NCBI GenBank assembly: GCA_964615795.1
Contig: CAZTQR010000005.1
Location: forward strand, 19,678-83,677
Length of the DNA: 64,000 bases
Direction: 5' to 3'
Source: JADJAH01 sp964615795
Lineage (GTDB): Bacteria; Bacteroidota; Ignavibacteria; Tepidaquicellales; Tepidaquicellaceae
Under the pieces are notes generated by a model. That model ran no database searches. It was not told the DNA's origin and worked only from the letters and a program-made list of their open reading frames with translations. A program made the translations under genes and the position numbers. Shown in pieces: positions 25,540 through 35,036 of the stretch (the first letter of the stretch is position 1; each line of letters opens with the position of its first letter).

Positions 25540-26767
25540 TTTGCAGAGGCAAACTGAAATGGTATATGAATCCTAGAAAGATCATAAAGACCTGCATAAC
25601 AAAATACTCCGGATAGACAAGAATATTTTCTACCATATTTTGCCCAAGCAAACCTAAGGTAATTGCCATCGACAATGAAATCTTGTTCTTGTATCTGCTG
25701 TACAAAGTGCTCTTTCTTTTGAGAAACACTTTCAGATAGAGCAACAATATGAAAGCCGATACTCCAGCTGTAAATACAATTCCGAACTGAATCGAAAGAA
25801 GCAGAATGGAATTGTGCGGATCAGGAACTATCTCCCTGCTCCCAAAGAAGAACTTTTCACTTTGAAAAACTTCCAGGGCGTTGAAGACTCCGTATCCCCA
25901 TAACATGTGTGAAGTGTCACGAAAAACCATGTCAATAGCTGTCGCCCACAAGATGAATCGGGAAATTGAACTGTCTGACTTGCTAAGGATGAAATCGAAC
26001 ACCACGAGATACACTGCCGCAATCAGTGTGACAATTGTCAGAACGAAGATCTTCTTTGACCTGGAATATGTAAGCACCAGCAACGCAATGCATGTACCAA
26101 GATAACCTGCGCGGCTGAATGTGAACAATAGTGCCAGGAACAAGACAAGGCATATAATCACTGCAAACACCAAGCTGATCTTGCCGGCAAAGTATTTATA
26201 CAAAACAATCGGGATAACTATGGTATAAACATTGGAGATTGTATTTGGATGCATGAAGAATCCTGTTGCCATCTTCGGATACAACTCATTGAAATTGATT
26301 CCTGCAAACAGAAGAAATAATGAAGACAATCCTATCAGCACTCCTGCTGCAAGGAACAAGTTTGTTGTTTTCTCAAATAGACGGTCATCCTGATAAAGCC
26401 TTCCCGCGAAATGGAAGAAAAAGATTGCAGAGATGAATAAGTAACTTAGTATCTTGAAAACAGCCTTTACGGACAGATTGCTATCAATTGTCTTAATGTT
26501 TACAAGAACAAAAAAAAGCACAAGAAAAATTGTGAAGGTGTTTAAGATATTTAATTTCGGTAGTTCTTTGTTGAGGAAGTTGAAATCAAAAAATATAACA
26601 AGACTCAAGGCAGCAAGGAAGATTTGAAGGAAATATACAGCAGAGAATACAATTCCTGCTCCGGCGATAACTGTAGATACAAATAGGCCGAAGAATAGGG
26701 TTGTAAGGATTAGGGTCTCAGGGATTGTGTACCTTACGTTAAGCTTAAGGCTATTAGTACGGACCAT
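25532..26767 (-). CDS. O-antigen ligase/polymerase family membrane protein (Wzy/WaaL-like)
   Basis: The protein has 411 residues and about eleven hydrophobic segments. The LFTFSRAGYLGT segment and a later periplasmic loop with PDPHNSILLLSIQFG match the O-antigen ligase/polymerase superfamily, where the arginine of SRAG and the histidine of the loop are conserved. In this operon a polymerase (Wzy) role, joining repeat units outside the membrane, is more likely than ligation because flippase, Wzz and Wza genes surround it. Polymerase and ligase cannot be separated safely by sequence. It ends 8 bp inside the flippase gene. Confidence 0.82.
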   Translation of the reverse strand: MVRTNSLKLNVRYTIPETLILTTLFFGLFVSTVIAGAGIVFSAVYFLQIFLAALSLVIFFDFNFLNKELPKLNILNTFTIFLVLFFVLVNIKTIDSNLSVKAVFKILSYLFISAIFFFHFAGRLYQDDRLFEKTTNLFLAAGVLIGLSSLFLLFAGINFNELYPKMATGFFMHPNTISNVYTIVIPIVLYKYFAGKISLVFAVIICLVLFLALLFTFSRAGYLGTCIALLVLTYSRSKKIFVLTIVTLIAAVYLVVFDFILSKSDSSISRFILWATAIDMVFRDTSHMLWGYGVFNALEVFQSEKFFFGSREIVPDPHNSILLLSIQFGIVFTAGVSAFILLLYLKVFLKRKSTLYSRYKNKISLSMAITLGLLGQNMVENILVYPEYFVMQVFMIFLGFIYHFSLPLQNE

Positions 26768-26784
26768 CGCGGGGTGTCAGGACT

Positions 26785-27936
26785 TCACTTGGAGATATTC
26801 AACTTGACGTACCTCCACTTGTCCTTTAGTATAAAATACAGGAAAGTCATTACACCTGTTATGAACATCAAAATCAATACAGTTATTGCTCTTTTAGGCT
26901 TAACTTTCTTGTCTGGTACAGCGGGAGGATCAAGAACCAATACAGAAGGAGTTTCCCTTTTCTCTTCTATTCTTGCTTGCTCCAGAAGAGGGATCAGGGT
27001 TGTAAGTATTTTGTTTTGTATTTCTACATTCCGCTTTAGTCTCAAATAGTTAAGAACTATTTCCGGTTTTCCCTTTAAAGTCAATACGTCTGTATCGTCG
27101 CCGTTGTTTTGAATGTTTGAAAGTTGCCTGGACAATTCCTCAATCTTCTGATTCTGAATCTTAATCTCTGACTCATCGGGAGCAAGAATCTTCTTCAGAA
27201 TTTCAAGTTTTATCTCCTCCGATCTGATCTCGGATTCAAGTTCAATCTCTGCTTTGACTGCAGCCTGTACCTGCAAATCGGGAGCTATTCCAAATCGATC
27301 TTGATAGTCTCTGAGACTATCTTCTTTTGAGCTCAACTCCTGCTTTGCAAGTTCATATCTGCCTTCAATAAACTCTCTGTTGTTTCTCGCATTCAGCACA
27401 TTCAACTCGGTATTGATACTGTTCAATTGGTTCACCATAAATTCAACCATATCCTTTGCTTTGGCCGGATCTTTATCATAGATCCCGACCTCCAGTGTAC
27501 CTGCAACCTTATCCTTTGTAACCTGCATTACTGTCTGGCGGAAGTATTTTACAGCATCAAACATGTACTTGAATTTCTCCTCCTCCAATATATTAAAACT
27601 GACGATTGCAGCTTCAACACACCTGCGGCTCATCAGAATGTTCTCGTATAATGCAAGCTCTTTCACTGTTGAACCACCACCCAGGCCGCTCAGCTCTCCG
27701 ATATCAGGAACACCTTCAATTCCCATTAAACTGCTGATACCTGAAGATTTTGATGTGGTCTTCAGAGTTGCTGAAGAATAGAAAATTGGGTCCATTGCAA
27801 AATAGACAACTAGAGCAGCCAGTATCCCCGACAACAATGTTATAAGAACGATCTTCTTCTTATTCAAGAGAAAGATTCTGATCAAATCGTAATATGTATA
27901 TTGTTTCGTATCTGAAATGGCCGTTGTTTCAGTCAT
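26785..27936 (-). CDS. Polysaccharide chain-length determinant (Wzz/GumC family, no kinase domain)
   Basis: This inner-membrane protein of 383 residues has a membrane helix near 30-52, a long periplasmic coiled-coil region (about 170-290, rich in Glu/Lys/Leu) and a second helix near 350-370. The proline-rich motif before that helix reads DPPAVPDKKVKPKRA. There is no C-terminal tyrosine-kinase domain, so a separate kinase or none is used. Partners are the Wzy-like polymerase downstream and the Wza-like exporter upstream, with which it would span the envelope. It starts 3 bp after the wza-like gene. Confidence 0.87.
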   Translation of the reverse strand: MTETTAISDTKQYTYYDLIRIFLLNKKKIVLITLLSGILAALVVYFAMDPIFYSSATLKTTSKSSGISSLMGIEGVPDIGELSGLGGGSTVKELALYENILMSRRCVEAAIVSFNILEEEKFKYMFDAVKYFRQTVMQVTKDKVAGTLEVGIYDKDPAKAKDMVEFMVNQLNSINTELNVLNARNNREFIEGRYELAKQELSSKEDSLRDYQDRFGIAPDLQVQAAVKAEIELESEIRSEEIKLEILKKILAPDESEIKIQNQKIEELSRQLSNIQNNGDDTDVLTLKGKPEIVLNYLRLKRNVEIQNKILTTLIPLLEQARIEEKRETPSVLVLDPPAVPDKKVKPKRAITVLILMFITGVMTFLYFILKDKWRYVKLNISK

Positions 27937-27939
27937 GAT

Positions 27940-29646
27940 TCACTTTCCGCTGTCCTTGATTAGTATGTATGTGGTCAATACTCCGAGTATCACTCCGGCA
28001 ATCTGAGCTATCAGGGCAACATTCACTTCAAACGGCCTTTGGGTCTGCTTCGGAACATATACAAAATCTCCCGTCTCAACTATTGCTTCATCAGGTTTGT
28101 ACCAGCCTCTGGAATTGAATTTGATTATCCGGGTATCGCCTTCTTCAGCTGCCAGACCATACCCGCCGGCCTTCTCAACATAGTAGTCAATATCCTTACC
28201 CTTCCTGAACGGAACGTAACCTTCCTGATTTACCTGACCAAATACATAAACGATGTTCTTATTGTCGTTTATGTAAATGATGTCTTTGTCTTCCAGCAAT
28301 ACGTTTTCATTCTTGTCGTTGTTCTTAAAGAGCTTCTCAAAGTCAACAACCACACGGTTTCGCTTTGACCTGATGTCAGTCTCAAAGTTTTCCATATCAA
28401 TCTCGCTCATGATCAGATCACTTGCCCTCATATTAATGAGAATCTCCGCCGAATCCTTCGCCGCATATTCGGCATCATACGTTCTGAATAATATACACAA
28501 TGGCAGGTACGCCTTGTCCGTAAATCCGCCGGCCATTTCAACTACGTCCTTAAGTTTTGTGTTCTTAAATGAGATCGGATAATACCCGGGACGTACTACT
28601 TCTCCAAGCACAAGCACAGAGATGTTCTTCTGGAAGTTAGTCTTGTACTTTACAAAGAGCCTGTCAAACTTCTGTATCCTGTAATCCTTGTCATTCCTGA
28701 ATGAGAGGTTGATCTGATCAAACTTTCCCGAAGATTCATAAGACCTGTAAAGCACAATGCTGTCAGGCTCCGCGTTCACATCAAATCCTCTTGCAATACC
28801 AACCACTGTTTCAAGATTGTCACCCTCCACATGCTCATAAGAACCGCCAAGCTGAACGGCGCCTCCGACATTTATGAAATTATTCTCAAGCCTGAGATAA
28901 GGTATCTTCAAAAGGTCTCCTTCAAGAAAGAAGGGATTGTGCTCATCATTGTTGGTCAGAAAGTACTTGTAAATGTCAACTTTCTTTACAGTTCCGTCTT
29001 TTCTGACAAGCTCAATATTTCTCAGGGAGATCTGAGTGTTAAAGAACTCCCTTTCGTTTGTCTTTTCATAAAACACTTTGGATGTGTTGAGCGTATCTAC
29101 CAAGAGAACCTTGAGTATCTCCGAAACTCTGGTAACTGGCGAGACTGCAAAAGTGCCCTGTGTGAGGCCCGATACTTTAATAAGAAATGTTCTTGGAGTG
29201 CTCAATGTAAACGAAACACTGCTTGAGTAATAGCGGCTCTTTACGGCCGACACTACATCGTTCTTCGCCTTTGCTAATGTTTCACCGCTAACCCTCACTT
29301 CGCCGACCGTTGGAATAAGCACAGAACCTTCAGGGTTAACGACAAGGGGAAGCTGTTGAGTTACATATCCGTAAATTCCGAGCAGGAACATGTCATTCGG
29401 ACCGACTACATAGTTGTTCGGGTCAATGGCACCTTCAATGGGAACAGTGGGAGATGCAGTTGTAGGGCTTATCTGATTCAGTATATCAGAAGCATCGGCA
29501 TTGATACTTCCGATTCCGAAGTTCCCGGAGAGGCCGCTCTGCTGACTGCTCATCATCTCTTTTTCCCGGCTCGTCAGCTGAGAGTAAGCCTGTGCCGCAA
29601 AGAAAAAGAAAACAAGCGCAATTAATGCCACTCTGAAATTGCTCAT
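27940..29646 (-). CDS. Polysaccharide export protein, Wza-like, with SLBB domains
   Basis: A signal peptide (MSNFRVALIALVFFFFAAQA) begins the 568-residue protein; no lipobox cysteine is evident at the cleavage site. The polysaccharide export domain follows (VVGPNDMFLLGIYGYV, NPEGSVLIPTVGEVRVSGE). At least three SLBB-like segments come after it, including FINVGGAVQLGGSYEH, VLVLGEVVRPGYYPI and VYVFGQVNQEGYVPF. The C-terminus ends in a hydrophobic segment (IAQIAGVILGVLTTYILI) instead of Wza's amphipathic outer-membrane helix, as in the GldM-less gliding-group exporters. It overlaps the phosphomutase gene by 4 bp. Confidence 0.9.
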   Translation of the reverse strand: MSNFRVALIALVFFFFAAQAYSQLTSREKEMMSSQQSGLSGNFGIGSINADASDILNQISPTTASPTVPIEGAIDPNNYVVGPNDMFLLGIYGYVTQQLPLVVNPEGSVLIPTVGEVRVSGETLAKAKNDVVSAVKSRYYSSSVSFTLSTPRTFLIKVSGLTQGTFAVSPVTRVSEILKVLLVDTLNTSKVFYEKTNEREFFNTQISLRNIELVRKDGTVKKVDIYKYFLTNNDEHNPFFLEGDLLKIPYLRLENNFINVGGAVQLGGSYEHVEGDNLETVVGIARGFDVNAEPDSIVLYRSYESSGKFDQINLSFRNDKDYRIQKFDRLFVKYKTNFQKNISVLVLGEVVRPGYYPISFKNTKLKDVVEMAGGFTDKAYLPLCILFRTYDAEYAAKDSAEILINMRASDLIMSEIDMENFETDIRSKRNRVVVDFEKLFKNNDKNENVLLEDKDIIYINDNKNIVYVFGQVNQEGYVPFRKGKDIDYYVEKAGGYGLAAEEGDTRIIKFNSRGWYKPDEAIVETGDFVYVPKQTQRPFEVNVALIAQIAGVILGVLTTYILIKDSGK

Positions 29647-31055
29647 AAGCCGAGGTACTTTATTGTATTGCTCAAAACGTCTCCGGTCTCGTCCTTTTCA
29701 AGCGTCTCACAGTAGATCCTCAAAAGAGGTTCGGTTCCGGATGCGCGGATGATCACCCATCCGTTTTCAAACTTCAGTTTGTATCCGTCAAGCGGGTCAA
29801 TGTCAGTTATCTTCTTGCCTGCTATCACATCTCCTGCTTTCAGGTTCCTGCATTTCTCAAGGGCGGCAATTTTCTTTTCCTCAGTCGTGTGTAAGTCATT
29901 CCTTTGGTAATAGAACTCTCCGAACTCCTTTGCCAGATCGTTCTTGATCTCCGAAATGCTCTTGCCGTATTCTGCCAGCATCTCAAGATACAAAAGCCCG
30001 TTGTAAATGCCGTCACGTTCAGGCAAATGCCCTTTGATTCCTATTCCTCCGCTCTCCTCCGCGCCTATAAGTACGTCATCTGTGATCATGATCTTGGAAA
30101 TGTGCTTGAACCCGATGGGAACAGTTACCAGTTCTATTCCGTACTTGTCGCAAAATCTCTTGATCAGCTCGCTTGTGGAAAACCCTCTGACAACTTTTCC
30201 GGATAGCTTCTTTTTTTCGAAAAGATATTTGAGCAGCAATGCAAATGTCTTCTGAGCATCAAGGAACTCCCCCTTCTCGTCTATGATCGCTATCCTGTCC
30301 GCATCTCCGTCTGTAACAATTCCTATATCATATCCGCCCTTTTGCATTTCGTTACAGATCTCATCAAGATTTTTTCTCACCGGCTCCGGTGCCCCGCCGC
30401 CAAAGGATGGATTGACTTCGCCGTGCAGTTGTTTGACCTCAATGAAGTTTGAGATCAGGTCCTGCCCCGCTCCGTACATAGCATCGTATATGACATTCAG
30501 CCCTGATGATCTGATCTTTGCAATGTCAATTCTTTCACCAATGTATTTGAGGTAATAACCTCTGCCGTCAAAATACTCCACCGCTCCTGTCTTGAGGAGT
30601 TCGTCAAGTGTCTTGACCGCAGGAGCTTCTTCTATGCTTTCAAGTTCTTTCTCGATCTTTGCTATTTCTTCCGGACTCATTGATCCGCCGAATTCATCTT
30701 TCAGCTTGTAGCCGTTGTATATGTAGGGATTGTGAGATGCAGTGATCATCACCCCGAGCGCACAGCCAAGGTCCCTTGAAAGCAGTGAAACTGTCGGAGT
30801 CGTGACATACGAGTCGGTAAGAAGCACCTTGATGCCTTCTCCCGCTATTACACAGGCAACTGATTCCGCAAACTGCCTTGACTGAAACCTCGTATCATAT
30901 CCGATTACAAAACCTCTTCCCGACTTAGGGTGACTCTTAAAAATGCGCGCTGTGGCAAGAGCGACCCTCCTGACGTTGTGAAATGTGTAAGTGTCTGCAA
31001 TTACACCTCTCCAACCGTCGGTGCCGAATTTTACAACTTCCTTACTTGACATCAA
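29643..31055 (-). CDS. Phosphohexomutase (phosphoglucomutase/phosphomannomutase family)
   Basis: The enzyme interconverts hexose 6- and 1-phosphates to supply nucleotide sugars. All four motifs are present: the phosphoserine loop MITASHNP, the metal site TDGDADR, the sugar-binding GAEESGG, and the phosphate site RASGTEPLLRIY. The length of 470 residues fits phosphomannomutase/phosphoglucomutase better than GlmM-type enzymes, although the exact hexose is open. It is the first gene of the exopolysaccharide operon, with wza overlapping its end by 4 bp, so it probably makes the precursor for this polymer. Confidence 0.9.
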   Translation of the reverse strand: MMSSKEVVKFGTDGWRGVIADTYTFHNVRRVALATARIFKSHPKSGRGFVIGYDTRFQSRQFAESVACVIAGEGIKVLLTDSYVTTPTVSLLSRDLGCALGVMITASHNPYIYNGYKLKDEFGGSMSPEEIAKIEKELESIEEAPAVKTLDELLKTGAVEYFDGRGYYLKYIGERIDIAKIRSSGLNVIYDAMYGAGQDLISNFIEVKQLHGEVNPSFGGGAPEPVRKNLDEICNEMQKGGYDIGIVTDGDADRIAIIDEKGEFLDAQKTFALLLKYLFEKKKLSGKVVRGFSTSELIKRFCDKYGIELVTVPIGFKHISKIMITDDVLIGAEESGGIGIKGHLPERDGIYNGLLYLEMLAEYGKSISEIKNDLAKEFGEFYYQRNDLHTTEEKKIAALEKCRNLKAGDVIAGKKITDIDPLDGYKLKFENGWVIIRASGTEPLLRIYCETLEKDETGDVLSNTIKYLGL

Positions 31056-31087
31056 ACTGGATTAGTTTTGGAAAATGTAAAGACTAA

Positions 31088-31528
31088 CTAAGCTGAGCCT
31101 CCTCTGTTAACCCGGACCCAGTCCTTTACATAATTGATTGTATCATAGGTGGGAGTGCCCGGAGTGAAAAGCTGGCCTACTCCCATTTTTTTGAGCTCTT
31201 CAATGTCCTGATCCGGAATAATTCCCCCGCCAAAAAGCAGAACATCATTCAGGCCTTTGTTTTCCATCAGCGATTTGACCTTTGGAAAGACCGTCATGTG
31301 CGCACCGCTGAGAATGCTGATGCCGATTGCATCAACATCTTCCTGAAGAGCGGCTTCAACTATGGTCTCGGGAGTCTGTCTCAAACCTGTATAGATGACC
31401 TCTATTCCGGCATCTCTGAATGCCGCGGCTATAACTTTGGCTCCCCTGTCATGGCCGTCAAGGCCTACCTTTCCGATCAGGACCCGTATCTTCCTGTCAG
31501 CAGTGTTATTGTTTGTCATAATTGTCAT
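31088..31528 (-). CDS. Stand-alone cobalamin-binding subunit of methylmalonyl-CoA mutase
   Basis: The 146-residue protein is a single B12-binding domain with the base-off motif D-x-H-x2-G in KVGLDGHDRGAKV, followed by VIYTGLRQTPETIV, ISILSGAHM and LLFGGGIIPDQDI. This is the small-subunit form in which the mutase catalytic part is a separate protein, not seen here. Together with the carboxylase subunit at 1177-2718 it points to a methylmalonyl-CoA route between propionyl-CoA and succinyl-CoA. Two ATGs compete. A TTG-N20-TAACTTAA box abuts the first (31528), so the second, at 31519, may be the true start. It lies 32 bp upstream of the phosphomutase gene. Confidence 0.9.
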   Translation of the reverse strand: MTIMTNNNTADRKIRVLIGKVGLDGHDRGAKVIAAAFRDAGIEVIYTGLRQTPETIVEAALQEDVDAIGISILSGAHMTVFPKVKSLMENKGLNDVLLFGGGIIPDQDIEELKKMGVGQLFTPGTPTYDTINYVKDWVRVNRGGSA

Positions 31529-31568
31529 TTAAGTTAAGCCAAATACACTTTTACTTCAAGGGATTTTA

Positions 31569-31590
31569 GCCTCGCAAGCGATATTGCGGC
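31569..31590 (-). terminator. Possible weak terminator hairpin
   Basis: In the 81-bp gap downstream of the AglD-like gene, read on the minus strand, GCCGCAA pairs with TTGC and GGC with a 2-nt bulge. The sequence after it is AT-rich but has no long T-run. It would separate the proS group from the B12 subunit gene. Confidence 0.3.
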
Positions 31591-31609
31591 TCCTTACCGG
31601 AGACCTGCT

Positions 31610-32590
31610 TCAGTTGCTATCCCCTGAAGCCAGTTCTTCCAGTTCTTTGTTGGAATGTTTCTGGTAGAAATATACCGCTATTATTCCCAGTAAGACCGCA
31701 AACCAGAGCGTGGCAACTCTGATTATGAATGTGGATGCTACAGATATGTCCTTCGGTATATTCAGCAGTACCAAAAGCCCAGTAAGCGACGCCTCAGTGG
31801 CGCCGAGTCCGCCCGGAAGCATGGCAATCGATCCTACAAGCGTGGAGAAGCCGTAAATGAAAACTGCGCTGAGCAAACTTACGTCAATATGGGTTAATCC
31901 TGCATAGACCTTGAGTACTACATACAACCCCACACATTCCAGAAACCAGGCAAAAGCGCTGACGATCGTTGCTATTGCAAGCGGCTTTGGCCTGACCAGG
32001 ATGTAGATGCTCTCGTAAGCGGTGTGTATCCTTTCGCTGACCTTCTTCAGATGTTTTGACCTCTCAAGCTGTAAGATGATCCACATCGAGAGTTTTCTTG
32101 AACTGATCACCCAGACACCTGCGAGGAAAAATAATCCGACGCCTATCACAATTCCTTTCCCGTAATTGAACACGAATGCTCCCGCAAGGCAAAGAAGAAC
32201 AACGGAGATGAAGTCTGTCAGCCGCTCGGCCAGTATTATCGGGGCTGATTTGCTGATCGGGGTCCCATTTTCTTCTTTAAGCAGATAAGACTTCAGCAGT
32301 TCTCCCATCTTTCCGGGAGTTACACTCATGACGAATGTTGACATGAAAATGAGGAAGCTGGTCTTTTGGGGCAGTTCGATGCTCAGCAGTTTTCTGTAAT
32401 ACTCCCACTTGTAAAAGCGGATTATGTAGTTTCCGAATGACAGGAGAAGCACTAAAGGGAAATAAAGCCAGTTGAACTCGCTGAATGCTTTCAACAGCTT
32501 GTCGAAATCCGCATAAATGCTGAACAGAAGAAATACCAGGGCTCCGAATGCAACCGAGATCAGGATCTTCCTCTTGTACTTTGCAAACAT
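31610..32590 (-). CDS. Lysylphosphatidylglycerol synthase TM-domain / AglD-like membrane protein
   Basis: The 326-residue integral membrane protein has about eight hydrophobic segments and the UPF0104 pattern: NYIIRFYKWEYYRKLL, then TPGKMGELLKSYLL, then ILAERLTDFISVVLL, and AMLPGGLGATEASLTGLL near the C-terminus. Members are often called flippase-like; some act with glycosyltransferases or transfer of lipid-linked groups, but a general function is not established. The soluble aminoacyltransferase domain of MprF is absent. It lies 3 bp after maf, in a run proS-maf-this gene, with no sugar gene directly attached. Confidence 0.85.
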   Translation of the reverse strand: MFAKYKRKILISVAFGALVFLLFSIYADFDKLLKAFSEFNWLYFPLVLLLSFGNYIIRFYKWEYYRKLLSIELPQKTSFLIFMSTFVMSVTPGKMGELLKSYLLKEENGTPISKSAPIILAERLTDFISVVLLCLAGAFVFNYGKGIVIGVGLFFLAGVWVISSRKLSMWIILQLERSKHLKKVSERIHTAYESIYILVRPKPLAIATIVSAFAWFLECVGLYVVLKVYAGLTHIDVSLLSAVFIYGFSTLVGSIAMLPGGLGATEASLTGLLVLLNIPKDISVASTFIIRVATLWFAVLLGIIAVYFYQKHSNKELEELASGDSN

Positions 32591-32593
32591 TCT

Positions 32594-33238
32594 TCAGATC
32601 ACAGATTTGATGCACTCATAAAGCTTTACCAAAGGAAGGCCTACTATGTTGTAATAATCCCCGGTGATCTTTTCTATGAAGAGGCATCCGAAGTCGTCCT
32701 GAATGCCGTATGCTCCGGCTTTGTCGAGCGGACTGTAATTGTTAACGTAAAAACTTATCTCGTCTCCGGAAAGCTCTCTGAACTTCACTGCTGTCTTTTC
32801 ATAACCAAACTGTTCTTTGCCGTTGCCAAGATTTATGACGTTCACACCGGTATAAACATGATGAGTCTTCCCGCTGAGCATTCGAAGATACTCCTTTGCC
32901 TGCTTCAGGTCACGGGGTTTGTTCAATGTCTTTCCCGATAGTACAACAATGGTATCGGCGCCGATCACAATCTGTTTACTGCAATTGAAAGCAACTTCTC
33001 TTGACTTTGCCAGCGCGTTTGTCTTTACCGTTGCAACGGGATGATGCGAATCATCAATTTCACTTACGCCGCTGCCCAACACCTGAAAGTCAAGTCCGAT
33101 CATGTCCAGCAGCCTGCTTCTTCGCGGAGACATTGACGCAAGCACATATTTTTTTGAAAGAATCTTCCTGACCGGCGCTGAGGTATTCTTCAATGGGTCA
33201 ACAGCTCTTTGAGAGTTCGGCGATCTTTGCAACTGCAT
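32594..33238 (-). CDS. maf: Maf family nucleoside triphosphate pyrophosphatase
   Basis: Maf proteins hydrolyse dTTP/UTP or modified nucleotides to monophosphates and are linked to septum control. The family opening SKKYVLASMSPRRSRLLDMIGL, the catalytic IGADTIVVL, the KPRDLKQAKEYLRMLSGKTH helix, and DKAGAYGIQ with the base-selecting segment are all present. The ATG at 33238 overlaps proS by 41 bp and adds a 15-residue unconserved lead. A TTG at 33193, just after the proS stop, fits the family length better and is a serious alternative. The YhdE/YceF subtype is not assigned. Confidence 0.88.
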   Translation of the reverse strand: MQLQRSPNSQRAVDPLKNTSAPVRKILSKKYVLASMSPRRSRLLDMIGLDFQVLGSGVSEIDDSHHPVATVKTNALAKSREVAFNCSKQIVIGADTIVVLSGKTLNKPRDLKQAKEYLRMLSGKTHHVYTGVNVINLGNGKEQFGYEKTAVKFRELSGDEISFYVNNYSPLDKAGAYGIQDDFGCLFIEKITGDYYNIVGLPLVKLYECIKSVI

Positions 33239-34916
33239 CGCCCTTATTCACAAGAAGCCTCTCTCCGGTCCTTCTGATCTTTATCTCTATGTTTCCGTTG
33301 GTAAGATTCTTCTCTCCCACTATTGCCTGAACAGGGATTCCGATCAGGTCGGCATCATTAAACTTCACGCCCGGCCTCACTTCTGCGCGATCGTCAAACA
33401 ACACCTCGAGTCCTGTTTCCGCAAGCTCTTTGTAAAGCCTCTCACTTTCGTCCTTCACAATTCCTTCTGACTGGTTCAGAGAGATAAGCATCACATCAAA
33501 CGGCCTCATCTCACCGCTCCAGATTATTCCCTTCTCGTCATTGTTCTGCTCTATGTATGCAGCAACGGTCCTTTCCACACCAATACCATAACTTCCCATG
33601 ATGATCACATTCTCCCTGCCCTCTGCATCGAGAAACTTCGCATCAAGTGTTTCGGCGTATTTTGTTCCGAGCTTGAATATGTGCCCCACTTCGATCGCCT
33701 TTGTGACTTTGATCTTCGAACCGCCGTCAACTGTCAACTCACCCTCCTTTACCACTCTCAGATCCATGTATTCGATTCCCGGCACATCCCTATTAAGGTC
33801 AATGTTCTTTATGTGATAATCATTCCTGTTCGCGCCACTTATAAGCTCATTGGCATCTCTGAGCCGAAGATCTGCAACCACTCTGATCCCCTTTTCTGCG
33901 GCTCCCACCGGACCGATCGAACCTGCGTCAGCGCCCGTGATCTCAAGCAGTTCTTCGTTGTGCGCAGGCCTGATGTTAACGCCGTATTTTCCCTGAAGCT
34001 TTGCCTCATTCACTTCGTCATCACCGCAAACCAGCACCATGATAATTTCCGGCTTTTCCTTGCCCTGATTAACAAACACCCTGGACTTCGCAAGCCGTGA
34101 TTTGTCTTCTGTTCCAAGAAATCCGGCCAGCTCATCTATGGTCTTTATGTCAGGCGTGTGGAATTCTTCCGCCGGCTTGTCTGAAGCTGTTCTGCTCACA
34201 GGGACTGTCTGCGTAACGGCGACTTCAATATTGGATGAATACTTGCCGTCTTCGCTGTATGCAATATTGTCTTCGCCGACAGGTGATGGCACCATGAATT
34301 CCTCCGAATCGCTTCCTCCCATTGCTCCGCTGTGCGCCGATACAACTACAAAACTCAGACCGCACCGTGTGAAGATGTTCCTGTATGCTCTCGCCATTGC
34401 ATCGTATGACTTGTCAAGCCCTTCCCAAGTGGCGTCAAATGAGTATGCGTCTTTCATCGTGAACTGCCTTGCCCTAAGCACACCTGCTCTGGGACGTTCC
34501 TCATTCCGGAACTTCGACTGGATCTGATACCAGATCTTAGGCAGGTCCTTGTAAGAGATCAGGCTCGGCTTTGCTATAGACGTGAACACTTCTTCGTGTG
34601 TGGGAGCAAGTACAAGTTCCCTGTTCTTGAGCCTGAACATCAGGTCACCGTAATCTTCAAGTCTTCCCGTCTGAGCCCAAAGTTCGTTGGGAGAAAGCAC
34701 AGGCAACAGAAATTCATTGCCGCCTATCGCATTCATTTCCTGCCTTATGATCTCTTCCGCCTTTCTGAACATCCTGTACCCGAAAGGCAGGTAAGAATAG
34801 ACTCCGGCGGTGAGCTGTTTTATCATTCCTGCCCTAAGCATCAGCCTGTGTGATGCCGTAACGGCTTCAACCGGGTCTTCCCTGAGGGTAGGTATAAAGT
34901 ATTGTGTAATTCTCAT
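33198..34916 (-). CDS. proS: Prolyl-tRNA synthetase, bacterial type
   Basis: The class II synthetase charges tRNA-Pro. At 572 residues it is the bacterial form with an editing insertion between motifs 2 and 3. Motif 1 is in LPFGYRMFRKAEEIIRQEM, motif 2 in FRNEERPRAGVLRARQFTMKDAYSF, and motif 3 in GSYGIGVERTVAAYIEQ. The C-terminal anticodon-binding domain reads GIPVQAIVGEKNL. The upstream promoter pattern (TTG, 20 bp, TATCTTCA at 34928-34935) sits 11 bp before the ATG. It is followed by maf and the AglD-like gene in the same direction. Confidence 0.96.
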   Translation of the reverse strand: MRITQYFIPTLREDPVEAVTASHRLMLRAGMIKQLTAGVYSYLPFGYRMFRKAEEIIRQEMNAIGGNEFLLPVLSPNELWAQTGRLEDYGDLMFRLKNRELVLAPTHEEVFTSIAKPSLISYKDLPKIWYQIQSKFRNEERPRAGVLRARQFTMKDAYSFDATWEGLDKSYDAMARAYRNIFTRCGLSFVVVSAHSGAMGGSDSEEFMVPSPVGEDNIAYSEDGKYSSNIEVAVTQTVPVSRTASDKPAEEFHTPDIKTIDELAGFLGTEDKSRLAKSRVFVNQGKEKPEIIMVLVCGDDEVNEAKLQGKYGVNIRPAHNEELLEITGADAGSIGPVGAAEKGIRVVADLRLRDANELISGANRNDYHIKNIDLNRDVPGIEYMDLRVVKEGELTVDGGSKIKVTKAIEVGHIFKLGTKYAETLDAKFLDAEGRENVIIMGSYGIGVERTVAAYIEQNNDEKGIIWSGEMRPFDVMLISLNQSEGIVKDESERLYKELAETGLEVLFDDRAEVRPGVKFNDADLIGIPVQAIVGEKNLTNGNIEIKIRRTGERLLVNKGDAVAKIAELSKSC

Positions 34917-34927
34917 GCGTCAAATTT

Positions 34928-34958
34928 TGAAGATACCTACATGCCGTTTGGATTTCAA
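34928..34958 (-). promoter_or_regulatory. Putative proS promoter
   Basis: On the minus strand TTG (34958-34956) is followed after exactly 20 bp by TATCTTCA (34935-34928), matching TAnnTT of the Bacteroidota -7 box but not its final TG. The same 20-bp spacing recurs at the tRNA-Leu, typA and outer-membrane-protein genes. Confidence 0.4.
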
Positions 34959-35036
34959 TTACATTAAATTTGTGGAAACTTTGTGTAAAGTGAGTTTGCA
35001 TGGTAAACTTCTGAAAAAAACTTTGTATCTTGCGGC